Below are positions 18,115 through 27,942 of a stretch of DNA of 38,873 nt, piece after piece; position 1 is the first letter of the stretch; each line of letters begins with the position of its first letter. The position numbers and the translations under genes are program-made. The stretch is from positions 1 to 38,873 of the forward strand of contig JAHEKR010000011.1 of NCBI GenBank assembly GCA_024638225.1, read 5' to 3'. Source of the DNA: Flavobacteriaceae bacterium (GTDB taxonomy: Bacteria > Bacteroidota > Bacteroidia > Flavobacteriales > Flavobacteriaceae). Below the pieces are notes generated by a model. That model saw only the letters and a list, made by a program, of their open reading frames with translations, searched no databases and was not told the DNA's origin.

Positions 18115-19143
18115 ATGGGGTTTTTTGATTTTTTGACTGAGGAAATCGCGATAGATTTAGGTACCGCGAACACACTAATTATCCACAACGATAAAGTAGT
18201 GGTCGATAGTCCGTCTATTGTTGCCCTTGACAGAACCAACGACAAGATAATCGCTGTTGGTCAGGAAGCCAACTTGATGCAGGGAAAAACCCACGAGAAC
18301 ATAAGGACAGTGCGCCCGTTAAAAGATGGTGTTATTGCCGACTTTAATGCGTCGGAACAAATGATCAGTATGTTTATTCGAAACATACCCTCACTTAAAA
18401 AACGCTTTTTTACCCCTTCGCTTCGCATGGTTATTTGCATCCCCTCTGGAATCACAGAAGTAGAAATGCGCGCCGTTCGTGAATCAGCCGAACGTGTTAA
18501 CGGGAAAGAAGTTTACCTCATCCACGAGCCTATGGCTGCAGCTATTGGTATCGGTATTGATATCATGCAACCCAAAGGAAACATGATTATTGACATCGGA
18601 GGTGGAACAACTGAAATAGCTGTTATTGCCCTTTCCGGGATTGTCTGCGATAAGTCTGTAAAAGTAGCTGGTGATGTCTTTACCAATGATATCATTTATT
18701 ATATGCGAACACAACACAACTTGTTTGTTGGAGACCGCACTGCCGAGCGTGTAAAGATTTCGATTGGCTCTGCTACTGAAGAACTAGATAATCCTCCAGA
18801 AGATATGTCGGTACAAGGAAGAGATCTCTTAACCGGTAAGCCTAAAGAAATTTTAATTTCTTATCGAGAAATTCACAAGGCCCTCGACAAATCCATCATA
18901 CGTATTGAGGATTCAGTTATGGAAACCTTGTCGCAAACTCCTCCCGAATTGGCTGCTGATATTTACAACACAGGTGTTTATCTGGCCGGTGGTGGATCTA
19001 TGCTCCGTGGTTTAGACAAGCGACTATCTCAAAAAACAGAGCTCCCCATTTTTATTGCAGAAGATCCATTGAGGGCAGTAGTGCGCGGGACAGGAACTGT
19101 ACTTAAGAATATAGAACGATATAAGTCCGTTTTGATTAAGTAA
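18115..19143 (+). CDS. mreB: Rod shape-determining protein MreB
   Basis: Actin-like filament protein that directs sidewall peptidoglycan synthesis. The 342-residue length is standard. Actin-fold nucleotide motifs are present: phosphate-1 IAIDLGTANTLI, phosphate-2 MIIDIGGGTTEIAVIALSGIV and the adenosine motif GVYLAGGGSMLRGL. The N-terminal MGFFDFLTEEI is a short amphipathic membrane-binding segment. It is 29 bp downstream of purH and first in the mreBCD-mrdA-rodA operon. Confidence 0.98.
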   Translation: MGFFDFLTEEIAIDLGTANTLIIHNDKVVVDSPSIVALDRTNDKIIAVGQEANLMQGKTHENIRTVRPLKDGVIADFNASEQMISMFIRNIPSLKKRFFTPSLRMVICIPSGITEVEMRAVRESAERVNGKEVYLIHEPMAAAIGIGIDIMQPKGNMIIDIGGGTTEIAVIALSGIVCDKSVKVAGDVFTNDIIYYMRTQHNLFVGDRTAERVKISIGSATEELDNPPEDMSVQGRDLLTGKPKEILISYREIHKALDKSIIRIEDSVMETLSQTPPELAADIYNTGVYLAGGGSMLRGLDKRLSQKTELPIFIAEDPLRAVVRGTGTVLKNIERYKSVLIK

Positions 19144-19151
19144 GTTAGCCC

Positions 19152-19958
19152 ATGCAAAAATTACTGAACAGCATATTGCGCAACGGAACGCTGCTGTTGT
19201 TTATCTTTTTGCTTGCTTTGTCATTTTTACTCATTTCTAGAAGTCAGCGTTTTCAGCAAAGTAATTTTGTGTCGTTAAACAATTCCATTACTTCACCTTT
19301 TTTTGAGTTACGTCATAACGTGTACCGCTTTTTTGAACGAAACAAACACAACCAACAGTTAATAGAAGAAAATCAGTACCTCATAAGCCAACTCATCACG
19401 CAACAAAACAAAGGGATGCTGCTTGATTCACTTCCTTTTGAAGTAATTCCAGTTCAAGTCCTTCGCAACAGTATACGTTTAGGATATAATTACATAACCA
19501 TCAATGCGGGTACAGAAAAAGGAGTTAGCAAAGAAATGGGAGTCATAACCGCCAAAGGAGTTGTTGGTGTAATACACAGCTCTGGAAAAAAAACCAGCAG
19601 TGTTATTTCTATTTTAAACAAATCACTACGTATCAATGCCAAACTAAAAAAAAGCGATCACTTTGGAAGCTTGTATTGGGATGGGGTATCACCAGAAAAA
19701 ATGCTTCTTGCTGATGTACCTTTGGTTGCCAATGTGGCTTTGGGCGATACAGTCGTAACTGGAGGAATGTCGGCAATATTTCCTGGTGGAATACATTTGG
19801 GAGTAGTCGATAAAATTTTAGTGCCACTAAACGACAATTATTACAATCTTCAAATTGCCCTTTTTGAAGATATTACCCGAATCAATCACGTTTATGCGGT
19901 TAAAAATCCCAGTGCGGAACATATTACAGAAATCATAACTACTACAGATGAAAAGTAA
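19152..19958 (+). CDS. mreC: Rod shape-determining protein MreC
   Basis: Bitopic membrane protein that links MreB to the periplasmic PBP2-RodA elongasome. The 268-residue product has one membrane helix (about 14-30, TLLLFIFLLALSFLLIS) followed by a coiled coil (RHNVYRFFERNKHNQQLIEENQYLISQL). The periplasmic beta domain includes YITINAGTEKGVSKEMGVIT and GDTVVTGGMSAIFPGGIHLGVV, both typical of MreC. It begins 8 bp after mreB and overlaps mreD by 11 bp. Confidence 0.95.
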   Translation: MQKLLNSILRNGTLLLFIFLLALSFLLISRSQRFQQSNFVSLNNSITSPFFELRHNVYRFFERNKHNQQLIEENQYLISQLITQQNKGMLLDSLPFEVIPVQVLRNSIRLGYNYITINAGTEKGVSKEMGVITAKGVVGVIHSSGKKTSSVISILNKSLRINAKLKKSDHFGSLYWDGVSPEKMLLADVPLVANVALGDTVVTGGMSAIFPGGIHLGVVDKILVPLNDNYYNLQIALFEDITRINHVYAVKNPSAEHITEIITTTDEK

Positions 19959-20454
19959 ACCAGCCAATTTTACAGCATGGTTTTTTGCCTTGATTTTTGC
20001 ACAGGCATTTGTCTTAGACCCTGTATTACTGGGTGTCAACTATGCGCCATTGGTTTATGTTTTGTTACTGATTTTCTTACCCAACTACTGGCCCTCATGG
20101 GTTGTTTTGTTAGCAGGGTTTATTATTGGGCTAATCATTGATCTATTTTATTTGTCTGGGGGTATTCATGCTGCGGCAAGCTTGGTGGTTTGCTTTCTTC
20201 GGCCAAATTTTATCCGAACAGGATATAAGGGTACGCTCAAACCAAATGAATTGGTTATCGAAAATGAATCTTTCGATAGCCTCATTGTATACATTTTTTT
20301 GACAACTGCTATCCACCATTTTGTGTTGTTGGCATTTGTTGTTTTTGACTGGGCTAGAATTGGCTGGTTTTTGTCCGCTTGGGGTACGAATACCTTGTTA
20401 ACTTTTGTGACCTGTACCTTACTTGTTATTATTACTAGAAAAGGTCGATTATGA
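19948..20454 (+). CDS. mreD: Rod shape-determining protein MreD
   Basis: The 168-residue integral membrane protein has five to six hydrophobic segments (for example AWFFALIFAQAFVLDPVLLG, VYVLLLIFLPNYW and VVLLAGFIIGLIIDLF). The short motif GLIIDLFYLSGGIHAAASL is typical of the MreD family. It overlaps mreC by 11 bp and the PBP2 gene by 4 bp. Sequence identity within MreD is low, so the call leans on topology and operon position. Confidence 0.9.
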   Translation: MKSKPANFTAWFFALIFAQAFVLDPVLLGVNYAPLVYVLLLIFLPNYWPSWVVLLAGFIIGLIIDLFYLSGGIHAAASLVVCFLRPNFIRTGYKGTLKPNELVIENESFDSLIVYIFLTTAIHHFVLLAFVVFDWARIGWFLSAWGTNTLLTFVTCTLLVIITRKGRL

Positions 20455-22313
20455 GAACTGGTTTCTTTCCATTACTTATTGGTTTTTTTGGTATCGTACT
20501 GTTTGCCCGCCTAGTTTCCTTGCAACTTCTATCGAATGAATACGGAGATATGTCCTTGCAGAATTCTGTGCTTAAACAAAATATTTATCCAGAACGCGGT
20601 TATATTTTTGACCGCAACGGAGCACTACTGGTCTCCAATCAGCCCATGTATGACTTGATGGTTATTCCTAGAAATGTGCGCCCTTTTGACACCCTTGATT
20701 TATGCACGACCATAAACATCTCCATTGAGGAACTGAACGAGCAAATCAACAAAGCGAAGCGTTATTCGATGCGTGCACCATCAGCTCTTGTCAGTCAAAT
20801 ATCCAAACAAGATTATGCCGTTCTGCAAGAAAAAATGTGGAAATTCCCGGGCATGTATATTCAACGTAAATCTGTTCGAGCATACCAAACCGATGTAGCG
20901 GCTAATGTATTGGGCTACATAAGTGAAGTCAATTATTTCGACATGGAGCAAGACCCATATTATGTCAAAGGGGAACTCATTGGGCGACAAGGCATTGAGA
21001 AAACCTACGAAAAAATACTTCGTGGCACCAAAGGCGTAAATTACCTGCAGCGAGATAAGTTTAATCGCATTATAGGCAAATACAAAAATGGAATCCTCGA
21101 CACCTTGCCCAAGCCCGCCAAAGACATTACACTATCTATAGATGTTGACTTACAAGAATACGGTACTCAGCTTTTGGCCAACAAACGAGGTGGTATATTA
21201 GCCATAGAGCCGAGTACCGGTGAGATATTAATGAGCGTCAGTACGCCCACATACACCCCCAACTTATTGGTCGGCAGAGCGCGTTCGGAATACTTTAACA
21301 CACTCAAACAAGACACCTTAAATCGATTTTTATTTGATCGTTCCTTGCAGGGGCAATACCCTCCGGGTTCGCCATTTAAAGTACTCAATGCGCTTATTGC
21401 GCTAGAAGAAGAAGTGATCGATACCAATACTCGATTTACCTGTTACAGCGGACATTTTTATGCCCGAAACCAATTTATGGAATGTAAGTGCCCAAGCGGT
21501 GTACAAAACAACCTAAACAAAGGAATTCACAATTCATGCAATACATACTTCTCAAATGTGTATCGAAAAATAATTGACAAGAACAACGATGCAGCTGACG
21601 GTATTAATATTTGGAGTGAGCACTTGAGTAGTTTTGGATTGGGAAATTACTTGGGCTACGATCATCCAGTCGGTCAAGCTGGCTACGTGCCCAATGCTAA
21701 CTTCTACAATCTTTGGTATCCAAATCAGAAATGGCGAGGAGCGACAACTGTTTCTAATGCTATTGGGCAAGGAGAAATTTTGATGACTCCTATTCAGTTG
21801 GCTAATGTTGCGGCGACAATTGCAAACAGAGGGTTTTTCTACACACCCCATTTTGTTAAAGGGATACAAGGAACCTTTATCGATCCGAAATACCGAACCA
21901 AGCGATACACGACGATCTCAGAAGAACACTTTACACCCGTAATAGAAGGGATGGCAAATGTGGTAAAGATAGGTACAGCCCGAATAGCGCAAATTCCTGG
22001 AGTCGAAGTATGTGGTAAAACAGGAACCATAGAAAACTTTACCCGTATTAATGGCGTTCGAACCCAGCTTACTGACCACTCTATGTTTATTGCTTTTGCC
22101 CCAAAGGATAATCCTAAAATTGCCATCGCCGTTATTGTTGAAAATGGTTATTGGGGAGGACGTTGGGCGGCACCTATTGCCAGTTTAGTTATCGAGAAAT
22201 ACCTCAAGGGGAATGTAAAAAGAGCATGGTTAGAAAATCGAATGCTTAATGGAAGCTTACTTGATGAATATGCTAAAGTAACCAGCAATAAACCCTTTGC
22301 CATTAATGAATAA
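20451..22313 (+). CDS. mrdA: Penicillin-binding protein 2 (elongasome transpeptidase)
   Basis: Class B penicillin-binding protein that crosslinks sidewall peptidoglycan with RodA. One N-terminal membrane helix (about 5-25) is followed by the dimerization domain with RGYIFDRNGALLVSNQPMYDL. The transpeptidase domain holds all three active-site motifs: SPFK with nucleophile Ser307, SCN near residue 362 and KTG with Lys523 (VCGKTGTIEN). At 620 residues it has normal length. It overlaps mreD by 4 bp and rodA by 8 bp. Confidence 0.96.
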   Translation: MRTGFFPLLIGFFGIVLFARLVSLQLLSNEYGDMSLQNSVLKQNIYPERGYIFDRNGALLVSNQPMYDLMVIPRNVRPFDTLDLCTTINISIEELNEQINKAKRYSMRAPSALVSQISKQDYAVLQEKMWKFPGMYIQRKSVRAYQTDVAANVLGYISEVNYFDMEQDPYYVKGELIGRQGIEKTYEKILRGTKGVNYLQRDKFNRIIGKYKNGILDTLPKPAKDITLSIDVDLQEYGTQLLANKRGGILAIEPSTGEILMSVSTPTYTPNLLVGRARSEYFNTLKQDTLNRFLFDRSLQGQYPPGSPFKVLNALIALEEEVIDTNTRFTCYSGHFYARNQFMECKCPSGVQNNLNKGIHNSCNTYFSNVYRKIIDKNNDAADGINIWSEHLSSFGLGNYLGYDHPVGQAGYVPNANFYNLWYPNQKWRGATTVSNAIGQGEILMTPIQLANVAATIANRGFFYTPHFVKGIQGTFIDPKYRTKRYTTISEEHFTPVIEGMANVVKIGTARIAQIPGVEVCGKTGTIENFTRINGVRTQLTDHSMFIAFAPKDNPKIAIAVIVENGYWGGRWAAPIASLVIEKYLKGNVKRAWLENRMLNGSLLDEYAKVTSNKPFAINE

Positions 22314-23544
22314 GTTATTCCGAATAGACTGGTTGAGTATACTGTATTGTGTCCTGCTACTGGCTGCTGGTTTGGCCAATATTTACTCTGCTGCATATAC
22401 ATTGGACAATGCAGAAGTAGCCTGGTCGGTATTGGAAAAGCAACTGATTTCTTTGGGGCTCGCTGTTGTAGCGGTATTGCTAATTCAATTTCTGGACACC
22501 AAGTTTTTTGAACGCTATGCCAGTCTTCTGTATTTGTTTTCCATTTTTGCCCTGTTGGGCTTATGGGTTATGGGAACTGAAGTTTCTGGAGCACGCTCTT
22601 GGTATGCCATCCGCAGTTTTAGTCTACAACCCTCCGAATTTGCCAAAGTAGCACTTGCACTCGCACTTGCCAAACATCTAGGGGATTTTAATACGCAAAT
22701 AAAAAGACGAAAAGATTACTTGATCGCTTTTTTACTGATCTGTATTCCAGCTGGGTTAACCTTGTTGCAGCCCGATGCAGGAACGGCTCTTGTACTGCTC
22801 GGATTTTTCTTGGTGCTCCACGCCGAAGGATTACCACAATTATTTTTAACTGCTTTACTAAGTCTTTTTGCTCTTTTTCTACTAACCTTAGTGTTGGGGG
22901 TAACGTGGGTACTGGTGCTCTTAAGCTTTGGACTAGTGCTGTATTTATTTTTTCAGCGCAAACGAAAAAGAATCATCTGGCCAGCTGTTTTTACCGTTTT
23001 GGTTTTTGGTGCCTTTACCTATTCGGTATCATATATTTTTGAAGAAGTTTTTGAACAGCGTCACCGAGATCGGTTTAATATAATTCTAGGAAAAGAGGTT
23101 GACACACGCGGTATCGGCTATAACATCAACCAGTCTCAGATTGCGATTGGATCGGGGAAATTTTCGGGAAAGGGTTATTTAGAAGGAACACAAACAAAAG
23201 GAGGGTTTGTTCCAGAACAACAAACAGACTATATCTTTACAACTGTGGGAGAAGAATGGGGCTTTTTGGGGTCCATAACTGTCTTGGGGATTTTTATCCT
23301 ACTGCTTTTGCGTATCATACGAGTAGCGTACAAGCAAAAAACTACTTTTGCTCGGGTGTTTTGTTTGGGCTTCGCCTGTACCCTATTTATCCACGTTGCA
23401 GTAAATCTGGGAATGGTTGTCGGTTTGGTACCGACAATCGGCATTCCACTTCCACTAATGAGTTATGGAGGCTCTAGCTTACTGGCATTTGGTTTGTTTT
23501 TGGGAATTTACATTCGAATTGAATACCAGAGAACTGTAGCCTAA
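22306..23544 (+). CDS. rodA: Peptidoglycan glycosyltransferase RodA
   Basis: SEDS-family membrane glycosyltransferase that polymerizes lipid II with PBP2. There are about ten membrane helices. Signatures include SGARSWYAIRSFSLQPSEFAKVALALALAKHL, LLQPDAGTALVLLGFF with the key aspartate in QPDAGTA, and the C-terminal GIPLPLMSYGGSSLLAFG. I start at the ATG at 22306 (412 residues), which overlaps the mrdA stop by 8 bp; the track start at 22297 is a TTG. The stop codon abuts the stop of the convergent protease gene with no base between them. Confidence 0.96.
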   Translation: MNKLFRIDWLSILYCVLLLAAGLANIYSAAYTLDNAEVAWSVLEKQLISLGLAVVAVLLIQFLDTKFFERYASLLYLFSIFALLGLWVMGTEVSGARSWYAIRSFSLQPSEFAKVALALALAKHLGDFNTQIKRRKDYLIAFLLICIPAGLTLLQPDAGTALVLLGFFLVLHAEGLPQLFLTALLSLFALFLLTLVLGVTWVLVLLSFGLVLYLFFQRKRKRIIWPAVFTVLVFGAFTYSVSYIFEEVFEQRHRDRFNIILGKEVDTRGIGYNINQSQIAIGSGKFSGKGYLEGTQTKGGFVPEQQTDYIFTTVGEEWGFLGSITVLGIFILLLLRIIRVAYKQKTTFARVFCLGFACTLFIHVAVNLGMVVGLVPTIGIPLPLMSYGGSSLLAFGLFLGIYIRIEYQRTVA

Positions 23545-25686
23545 TTATTGCTGCATTGCTAAAGGCTTGGAGGGGATGAAATTCAATTTTAAATCTTCCA
23601 AAATAAGTACGGCTTCTTCCACGTAAAGATCTCTGCTGAGCACTTTTTTCCAGCGTTTCCTTTTTTCAGCCAAGATCGTGTCTCGCTTCATTTTTTCTCG
23701 TTCGTATTCAAGCGAGCGAAACGATAAATTATTCTTGTAATCATCAAGTGCTTTAAACTCTTCGGCGGTAGCCTCATCTTGATCAATTGTCGAAGAAAAC
23801 TGATCGAGGTTTAATGAAAAGTCATCTTTATCTTGTTGTTCACGAATCCATCTGGCGTTTTTATCAATGAGTTGAAATAGATTGTTTTCTTTAACCCGCT
23901 TATTACTCGATTGAATGGTCTGGCTGAAGTTTTCATATCCACTCCATGACGTAAAGGGTGCTGCAGCGATTTGATCCCAAACAAGTGGATTGTCTTCATC
24001 TTTTTCGCCAATATCGACATAGGCGTATTGATCAGGAGCAACCACGTCACTTTTTACACCTTCCAATTGAGTTGACTTTCCTGTAATTCGATAAAATTTT
24101 TCCGTAGTGTATTTTAGTGCACCCAACTCCCCATAGGTGCTGCTAGAGATAAAGCGATTTAGTTCGAGAACGTTTTGTACCGTTCCTTTTCCAAACGTCT
24201 GTTTACTTCCCAGCACAACCGCACGTTCGTAGTCTTGCATAGCGGCGGCTAAGATTTCTGAGGCAGATGCGGAGAGTTCGTTAACCAATATAACAAGTGG
24301 TCCTTCATATAGTGTTTTGCCGTCACGGTCTTTGAGCACTTTTGTTTTTTCCATAGAAGATTTGACCTGAACAACAGGGCCTTCATCAATAAAGAAGCCC
24401 GCCATATCCACTACCGTTTGCAAAGAACCTCCACCGTTGTTACGCAAATCAATTACCAACCCTTGAACACCTTCTTTTTTGAGTCGGACAATCTCCTGCT
24501 GCATGTCCTTAGCCGCGTTTCGTTCTTTGTAGTCCTTAAAATCTACATAAAATTTGGGTAGGTGGATTAATCCATAGGAACGTCCACCTTTATCAATTAA
24601 TGTTGATTTTAAATAGGATTCTTCCAGCTCAACGGTATCGCGTTTGATGGGAACCTCTTCAATGGTTCCATCAACGCGTTTTACGGTAAGGTAAACTGTA
24701 GTACCTGCAGGTCCTTTTATCAACTCAATTGCGTCGTCCAATCGCATGGATTGTACATCTACAGGAGCGCCATCTTCTTGACGCACCATCATGATTTGAT
24801 CACCTACTTCCAAAAGCTGTCCTCGCCAAATCGGTCCGCCAGAAATCACATCAACAATTTTAATGGTTTGGTTTCTTTTGGTCAGTCGAGCACCAATCCC
24901 TTCATATTTGCCTGACATATTCGCATCAAAACGGTCTTTATCTACAGGGGCGTAGTATAGCGAGTGTGGGTCAAACTGAGTAACAAATGCATTTAAGTAA
25001 CTGGCAAACCAATCTTCTTCACGAACATCCTCCATTAATGAGAAGTAATTATCCATGTTTTCTAAGGTGATGTCTCGAGCTTCTTTTTCTAAAACTTCAA
25101 AGGTTTTGGGGGTGTAGTCCGTGTCTTTTTCAGCGCGTTTTTCTTCCTCTTCAAGCTTTCCGTGAACAATATTAAGCGTGGAGAATTTCAGCTGTTTGCG
25201 CCATCTTTCTTTTCGGGAGTTGAGCGTTGTAGAGAAATCCTGTTTGTCGTAATCCAGACTTATCTGCTCATCTACAGTATAATCAAACGGCTGTGCAAGT
25301 AATTCTTTATAAAATAATTTTACCTCATTTCTTCGCTCGAGATAACGCAAATAAACAAAGTCAAAGAAATCAGTTTGAAGACTTCTAAATTCGTCATCCA
25401 AAGCATACTTGTAGCGTGCAAATTGAATAGCGTCCTTTTTGAGAAAATAGCGTTTTTGGCCGTCCAACATTTCCAAAAAAGTGGTGTGTAATTCCTCTGA
25501 GAGTTCATTGTTTATGTCCTTGGGGGAAAAATGACCTCGCTGCATAAAATAAGTGACCAGCTCCATAAGCAGCTTTTCTTTGGAAGATGCTTCCGTAAAT
25601 GCTGGTATTGAGGGTGTACTTAATCTTGTCCAAGCAACAAGCACTAAGGCAAACAAAATTAGGGGTATAAATATCTTCTTTCTCAT
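23545..25686 (-). CDS. Carboxy-terminal processing (tail-specific) protease, Prc type
   Basis: Periplasmic S41-family serine protease. It has an N-terminal signal or membrane anchor (IFIPLILFALVLVAWTRL), a helical N-terminal domain and a PDZ domain (YEGIGARLTKRNQTIKIVDVISGGPIWRGQLLEVGDQIMMV). The protease core has the Ser-Lys dyad in LSASASEILAAAMQDY and KQTFGKGTVQ. A long charged C-terminal region follows, as in Prc/Tsp rather than the shorter CtpA group. At 713 residues it matches flavobacterial tail-specific proteases, which degrade or process periplasmic proteins. It is monocistronic and convergent to rodA, divergent from surE across a 125-bp gap. Confidence 0.95.
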   Translation of the reverse strand: MRKKIFIPLILFALVLVAWTRLSTPSIPAFTEASSKEKLLMELVTYFMQRGHFSPKDINNELSEELHTTFLEMLDGQKRYFLKKDAIQFARYKYALDDEFRSLQTDFFDFVYLRYLERRNEVKLFYKELLAQPFDYTVDEQISLDYDKQDFSTTLNSRKERWRKQLKFSTLNIVHGKLEEEEKRAEKDTDYTPKTFEVLEKEARDITLENMDNYFSLMEDVREEDWFASYLNAFVTQFDPHSLYYAPVDKDRFDANMSGKYEGIGARLTKRNQTIKIVDVISGGPIWRGQLLEVGDQIMMVRQEDGAPVDVQSMRLDDAIELIKGPAGTTVYLTVKRVDGTIEEVPIKRDTVELEESYLKSTLIDKGGRSYGLIHLPKFYVDFKDYKERNAAKDMQQEIVRLKKEGVQGLVIDLRNNGGGSLQTVVDMAGFFIDEGPVVQVKSSMEKTKVLKDRDGKTLYEGPLVILVNELSASASEILAAAMQDYERAVVLGSKQTFGKGTVQNVLELNRFISSSTYGELGALKYTTEKFYRITGKSTQLEGVKSDVVAPDQYAYVDIGEKDEDNPLVWDQIAAAPFTSWSGYENFSQTIQSSNKRVKENNLFQLIDKNARWIREQQDKDDFSLNLDQFSSTIDQDEATAEEFKALDDYKNNLSFRSLEYEREKMKRDTILAEKRKRWKKVLSRDLYVEEAVLILEDLKLNFIPSKPLAMQQ

Positions 25687-25811
25687 ATCTCGTTTTGGGC
25701 GCTAGTAAAAATACAGTTTTTTGTTAATTTACGGAAACCTTCGCCAGAACCATGCCAAAAAAAATAAAATAAACCAAAGCCAATGTGTATTTTTATAAGA
25801 AATTTGGACAA

Positions 25812-26579
25812 ATGAAAAAACCACTAATACTTGTAACCAATGATGACGGAATCAGTGCACCTGGTCTTCGGAAACTAATTCAAGTTATGAACGAAATTGG
25901 CGATGTGGTAGTAGTGGCCCCTGACAGTCCACAATCTGGAATGGGTCATGCCATTACGATCAACAATACCTTGCGCTGCACCAAAGTCTCCTTGGACGAA
26001 GGTCCACAAAAAGAATACTCTTGCTCTGGTACTCCAGCAGATTGCGTCAAGATGGGTGTACATGAAATTTTAAAACGTAAACCCGATTTATGCGTTTCGG
26101 GAATCAATCACGGGTCAAATTCTTCTATTAATGTTATTTACTCGGGCACGATGAGTGCCGCTGTTGAGGCTGGTATAGAGGGTATTCCTGCAATTGGGTT
26201 TTCGTTTTTAGACTATGCTTGGGAAGCCGATTTTTCACAAGTAACTTCTTATGTCAAGCGAATTGCTGTCTCGGCACTAACAAACGGAATTCCTGATGGC
26301 GTTGTGCTGAACGTAAACCTGCCAAACTTAAAAGAAAAAGAAATTAAAGGGATTCGCATCTGCCGTCAAGCAATGGCCTATTGGGTTGAAAAGTTTGACA
26401 AACGACAAGACCCCACTGGAAAAGAATATTATTGGCTTACTGGTGAATTTATCAATCCAGACAAAGGAGAAGATACAGACGAGTGGGCTTTGGAAAATGG
26501 TTATGTAAGTGTTGTCCCTGTTCATTTTGACATGACAGCACACCACAGTATTCAAAAATTAAACAGGTGGGATTTTTAA
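25812..26579 (+). CDS. surE: 5'/3'-nucleotidase SurE
   Basis: Divalent-metal-dependent phosphatase acting on nucleoside monophosphates. Metal ligands are in VTNDDGISAPGL, followed by PDSPQSGMGHAIT, SCSGTPADCVKMGV and SGINHGSNSSINVIYSGTMSAAVEG, all diagnostic of SurE. I start at the ATG at 25812 (255 residues, MKKPLILVTNDDG) instead of the track start at 25785. The 3' end overlaps the small membrane-protein gene by 13 bp, and lpxB follows, an association common in flavobacteria. Confidence 0.97.
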   Translation: MKKPLILVTNDDGISAPGLRKLIQVMNEIGDVVVVAPDSPQSGMGHAITINNTLRCTKVSLDEGPQKEYSCSGTPADCVKMGVHEILKRKPDLCVSGINHGSNSSINVIYSGTMSAAVEAGIEGIPAIGFSFLDYAWEADFSQVTSYVKRIAVSALTNGIPDGVVLNVNLPNLKEKEIKGIRICRQAMAYWVEKFDKRQDPTGKEYYWLTGEFINPDKGEDTDEWALENGYVSVVPVHFDMTAHHSIQKLNRWDF

Positions 26580-26836
26580 AAACATCGCTGCGCCAAGGCA
26601 TGCTTGTTGGAGTTAGTATTCCCGTTTGCTTACTGGGTATCGCACTTCTTCTTTTTGACTCCCAACAAAAACAAATTTCCATAGATTCTTTGGCTGGTCT
26701 TGCTGCCCTTTGTGCCCTTCCTAATATGGGACTCTTTTTCTTTGCTATTCGCAAAGGCAAAGATGTATTTGCTTATGGCATTTTGTGGGGTTGCATCTTG
26801 TGGGCTTTGTTTACCTTTGGTTTAAAGCTATTTTGA
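26567..26836 (+). CDS. Small two-helix membrane protein of unknown function between surE and lpxB
   Basis: The 89-residue product starts at a GTG inside the surE end (13-bp overlap). Its stop shares a base with the lpxB start (TGATG). It has hydrophobic stretches near residues 12-30, 45-60 and 68-87, consistent with two or three membrane helices, and a polar connection (FDSQQKQISIDS). Tight overlap on both sides suggests it is translated. I cannot assign a family; a link to lipid A synthesis by way of lpxB is inference from position only. Confidence 0.72.
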   Translation: MGFLKTSLRQGMLVGVSIPVCLLGIALLLFDSQQKQISIDSLAGLAALCALPNMGLFFFAIRKGKDVFAYGILWGCILWALFTFGLKLF

Positions 26837-27942
26837 TGAAATACTACGTTATTGCTGGAGAAGCATCTGGAGATTTACACGGTGCTAACTTACTGAAAGC
26901 CTTAACCCAAATAGATGCGCATGCTGATGTCCGCGCATGGGGTGGAAACCAAATGCAAGCCCAAGGAGCTACCCTAGTAAAACATTACAGCGACTTGGCC
27001 TTTATGGGATTTTGGGAAGTAGCCAAAAACATCCGAACCATTCTAAAAAATATAAAGTATTGCAAAGAGGATATCGAAGTCTTTAAGCCCGATGCGCTTA
27101 TTCTTATCGATTATCCAGGGTTTAATTTAAGAATAGCTGAGTGGGCAAAAAGTAAACGCATACCCGTTCATTATTACATCAGTCCACAAGTATGGGCTTG
27201 GAAAGAAAATAGGGTTAAGCTAATGGCAAAAGTCATCGATTATTTATATGTCATTTTACCCTTTGAGCAATCCTATTTTGAAGAAAAACACCAGATTCCT
27301 GTAGATTTTGTTGGGCATCCACTGCTAGACGAAGTGGAGGGGTTTAACGCAGGAACTGAATCAGCATTTAGAACCGGACATAAATTACCTCTAGACAAAG
27401 ATATTATTGCCCTTCTCCCTGGAAGCCGTAAACAAGAAGTGAAAAAAATAATGGATGTGATGATTGCTACTGCCACCGAGTTTCCAAATTGTTGTTTTGT
27501 AGTGGCTGCTGCTCCCCACTTAGATGATGCGCTTTTTAAGAATTTACCTGTCTTTATTGTACGAAACAATACCTATAAATTATTGGCGCACGCTAAGGCA
27601 GCATTAGTAACCAGCGGAACAGCTACGCTTGAAACAGCCCTTTTTGAAGTTCCACAAATTGTTTGTTATAAAACATCAGCATTAAGTTATGCCATTGGCA
27701 AACAACTTGTGAAACTTGAACATATATCACTCGTAAATTTAATTTTGGCTAAAAAAGCAGTGCCTGAACGCATACAAAGTTCATGCACATCAACACAACT
27801 AAGTAAAGACTTAGCCTCCATACTTAAAGGACCAGAAAGGAGTGCCCAGTTGGATATGTACAAAGAATTAAAAGAAAGACTAGGTGGCGTTGGTGCCAGT
27901 AAGAAAACAGCAACTCTAATTTACCAAAGAACAAATGCGTAA
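26836..27942 (+). CDS. lpxB: Lipid-A-disaccharide synthase LpxB
   Basis: Glycosyltransferase (family GT19) joining UDP-diacylglucosamine and lipid X in lipid A synthesis, at the inner membrane. The motifs are clear: YYVIAGEASGDLHGANL at the N-terminus, FMGFWEVAKN, LIDYPGFNLRIAEWAK, YYISPQVWAWKENRV, VGHPLLDEV, LLPGSRKQEV and TSGTATLETALFEVPQIVCY. I start at the ATG at 26836 (368 residues); the track start at 26785 adds shadow codons of the previous gene. It overlaps the NlpC/P60 gene by 8 bp. Confidence 0.97.
   Translation: MKYYVIAGEASGDLHGANLLKALTQIDAHADVRAWGGNQMQAQGATLVKHYSDLAFMGFWEVAKNIRTILKNIKYCKEDIEVFKPDALILIDYPGFNLRIAEWAKSKRIPVHYYISPQVWAWKENRVKLMAKVIDYLYVILPFEQSYFEEKHQIPVDFVGHPLLDEVEGFNAGTESAFRTGHKLPLDKDIIALLPGSRKQEVKKIMDVMIATATEFPNCCFVVAAAPHLDDALFKNLPVFIVRNNTYKLLAHAKAALVTSGTATLETALFEVPQIVCYKTSALSYAIGKQLVKLEHISLVNLILAKKAVPERIQSSCTSTQLSKDLASILKGPERSAQLDMYKELKERLGGVGASKKTATLIYQRTNA

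Noticed and set aside
23500-23560. Shared terminator between rodA and the convergent protease
   Set aside because: The two stop codons abut and no stem-loop with T-run is visible on either strand.
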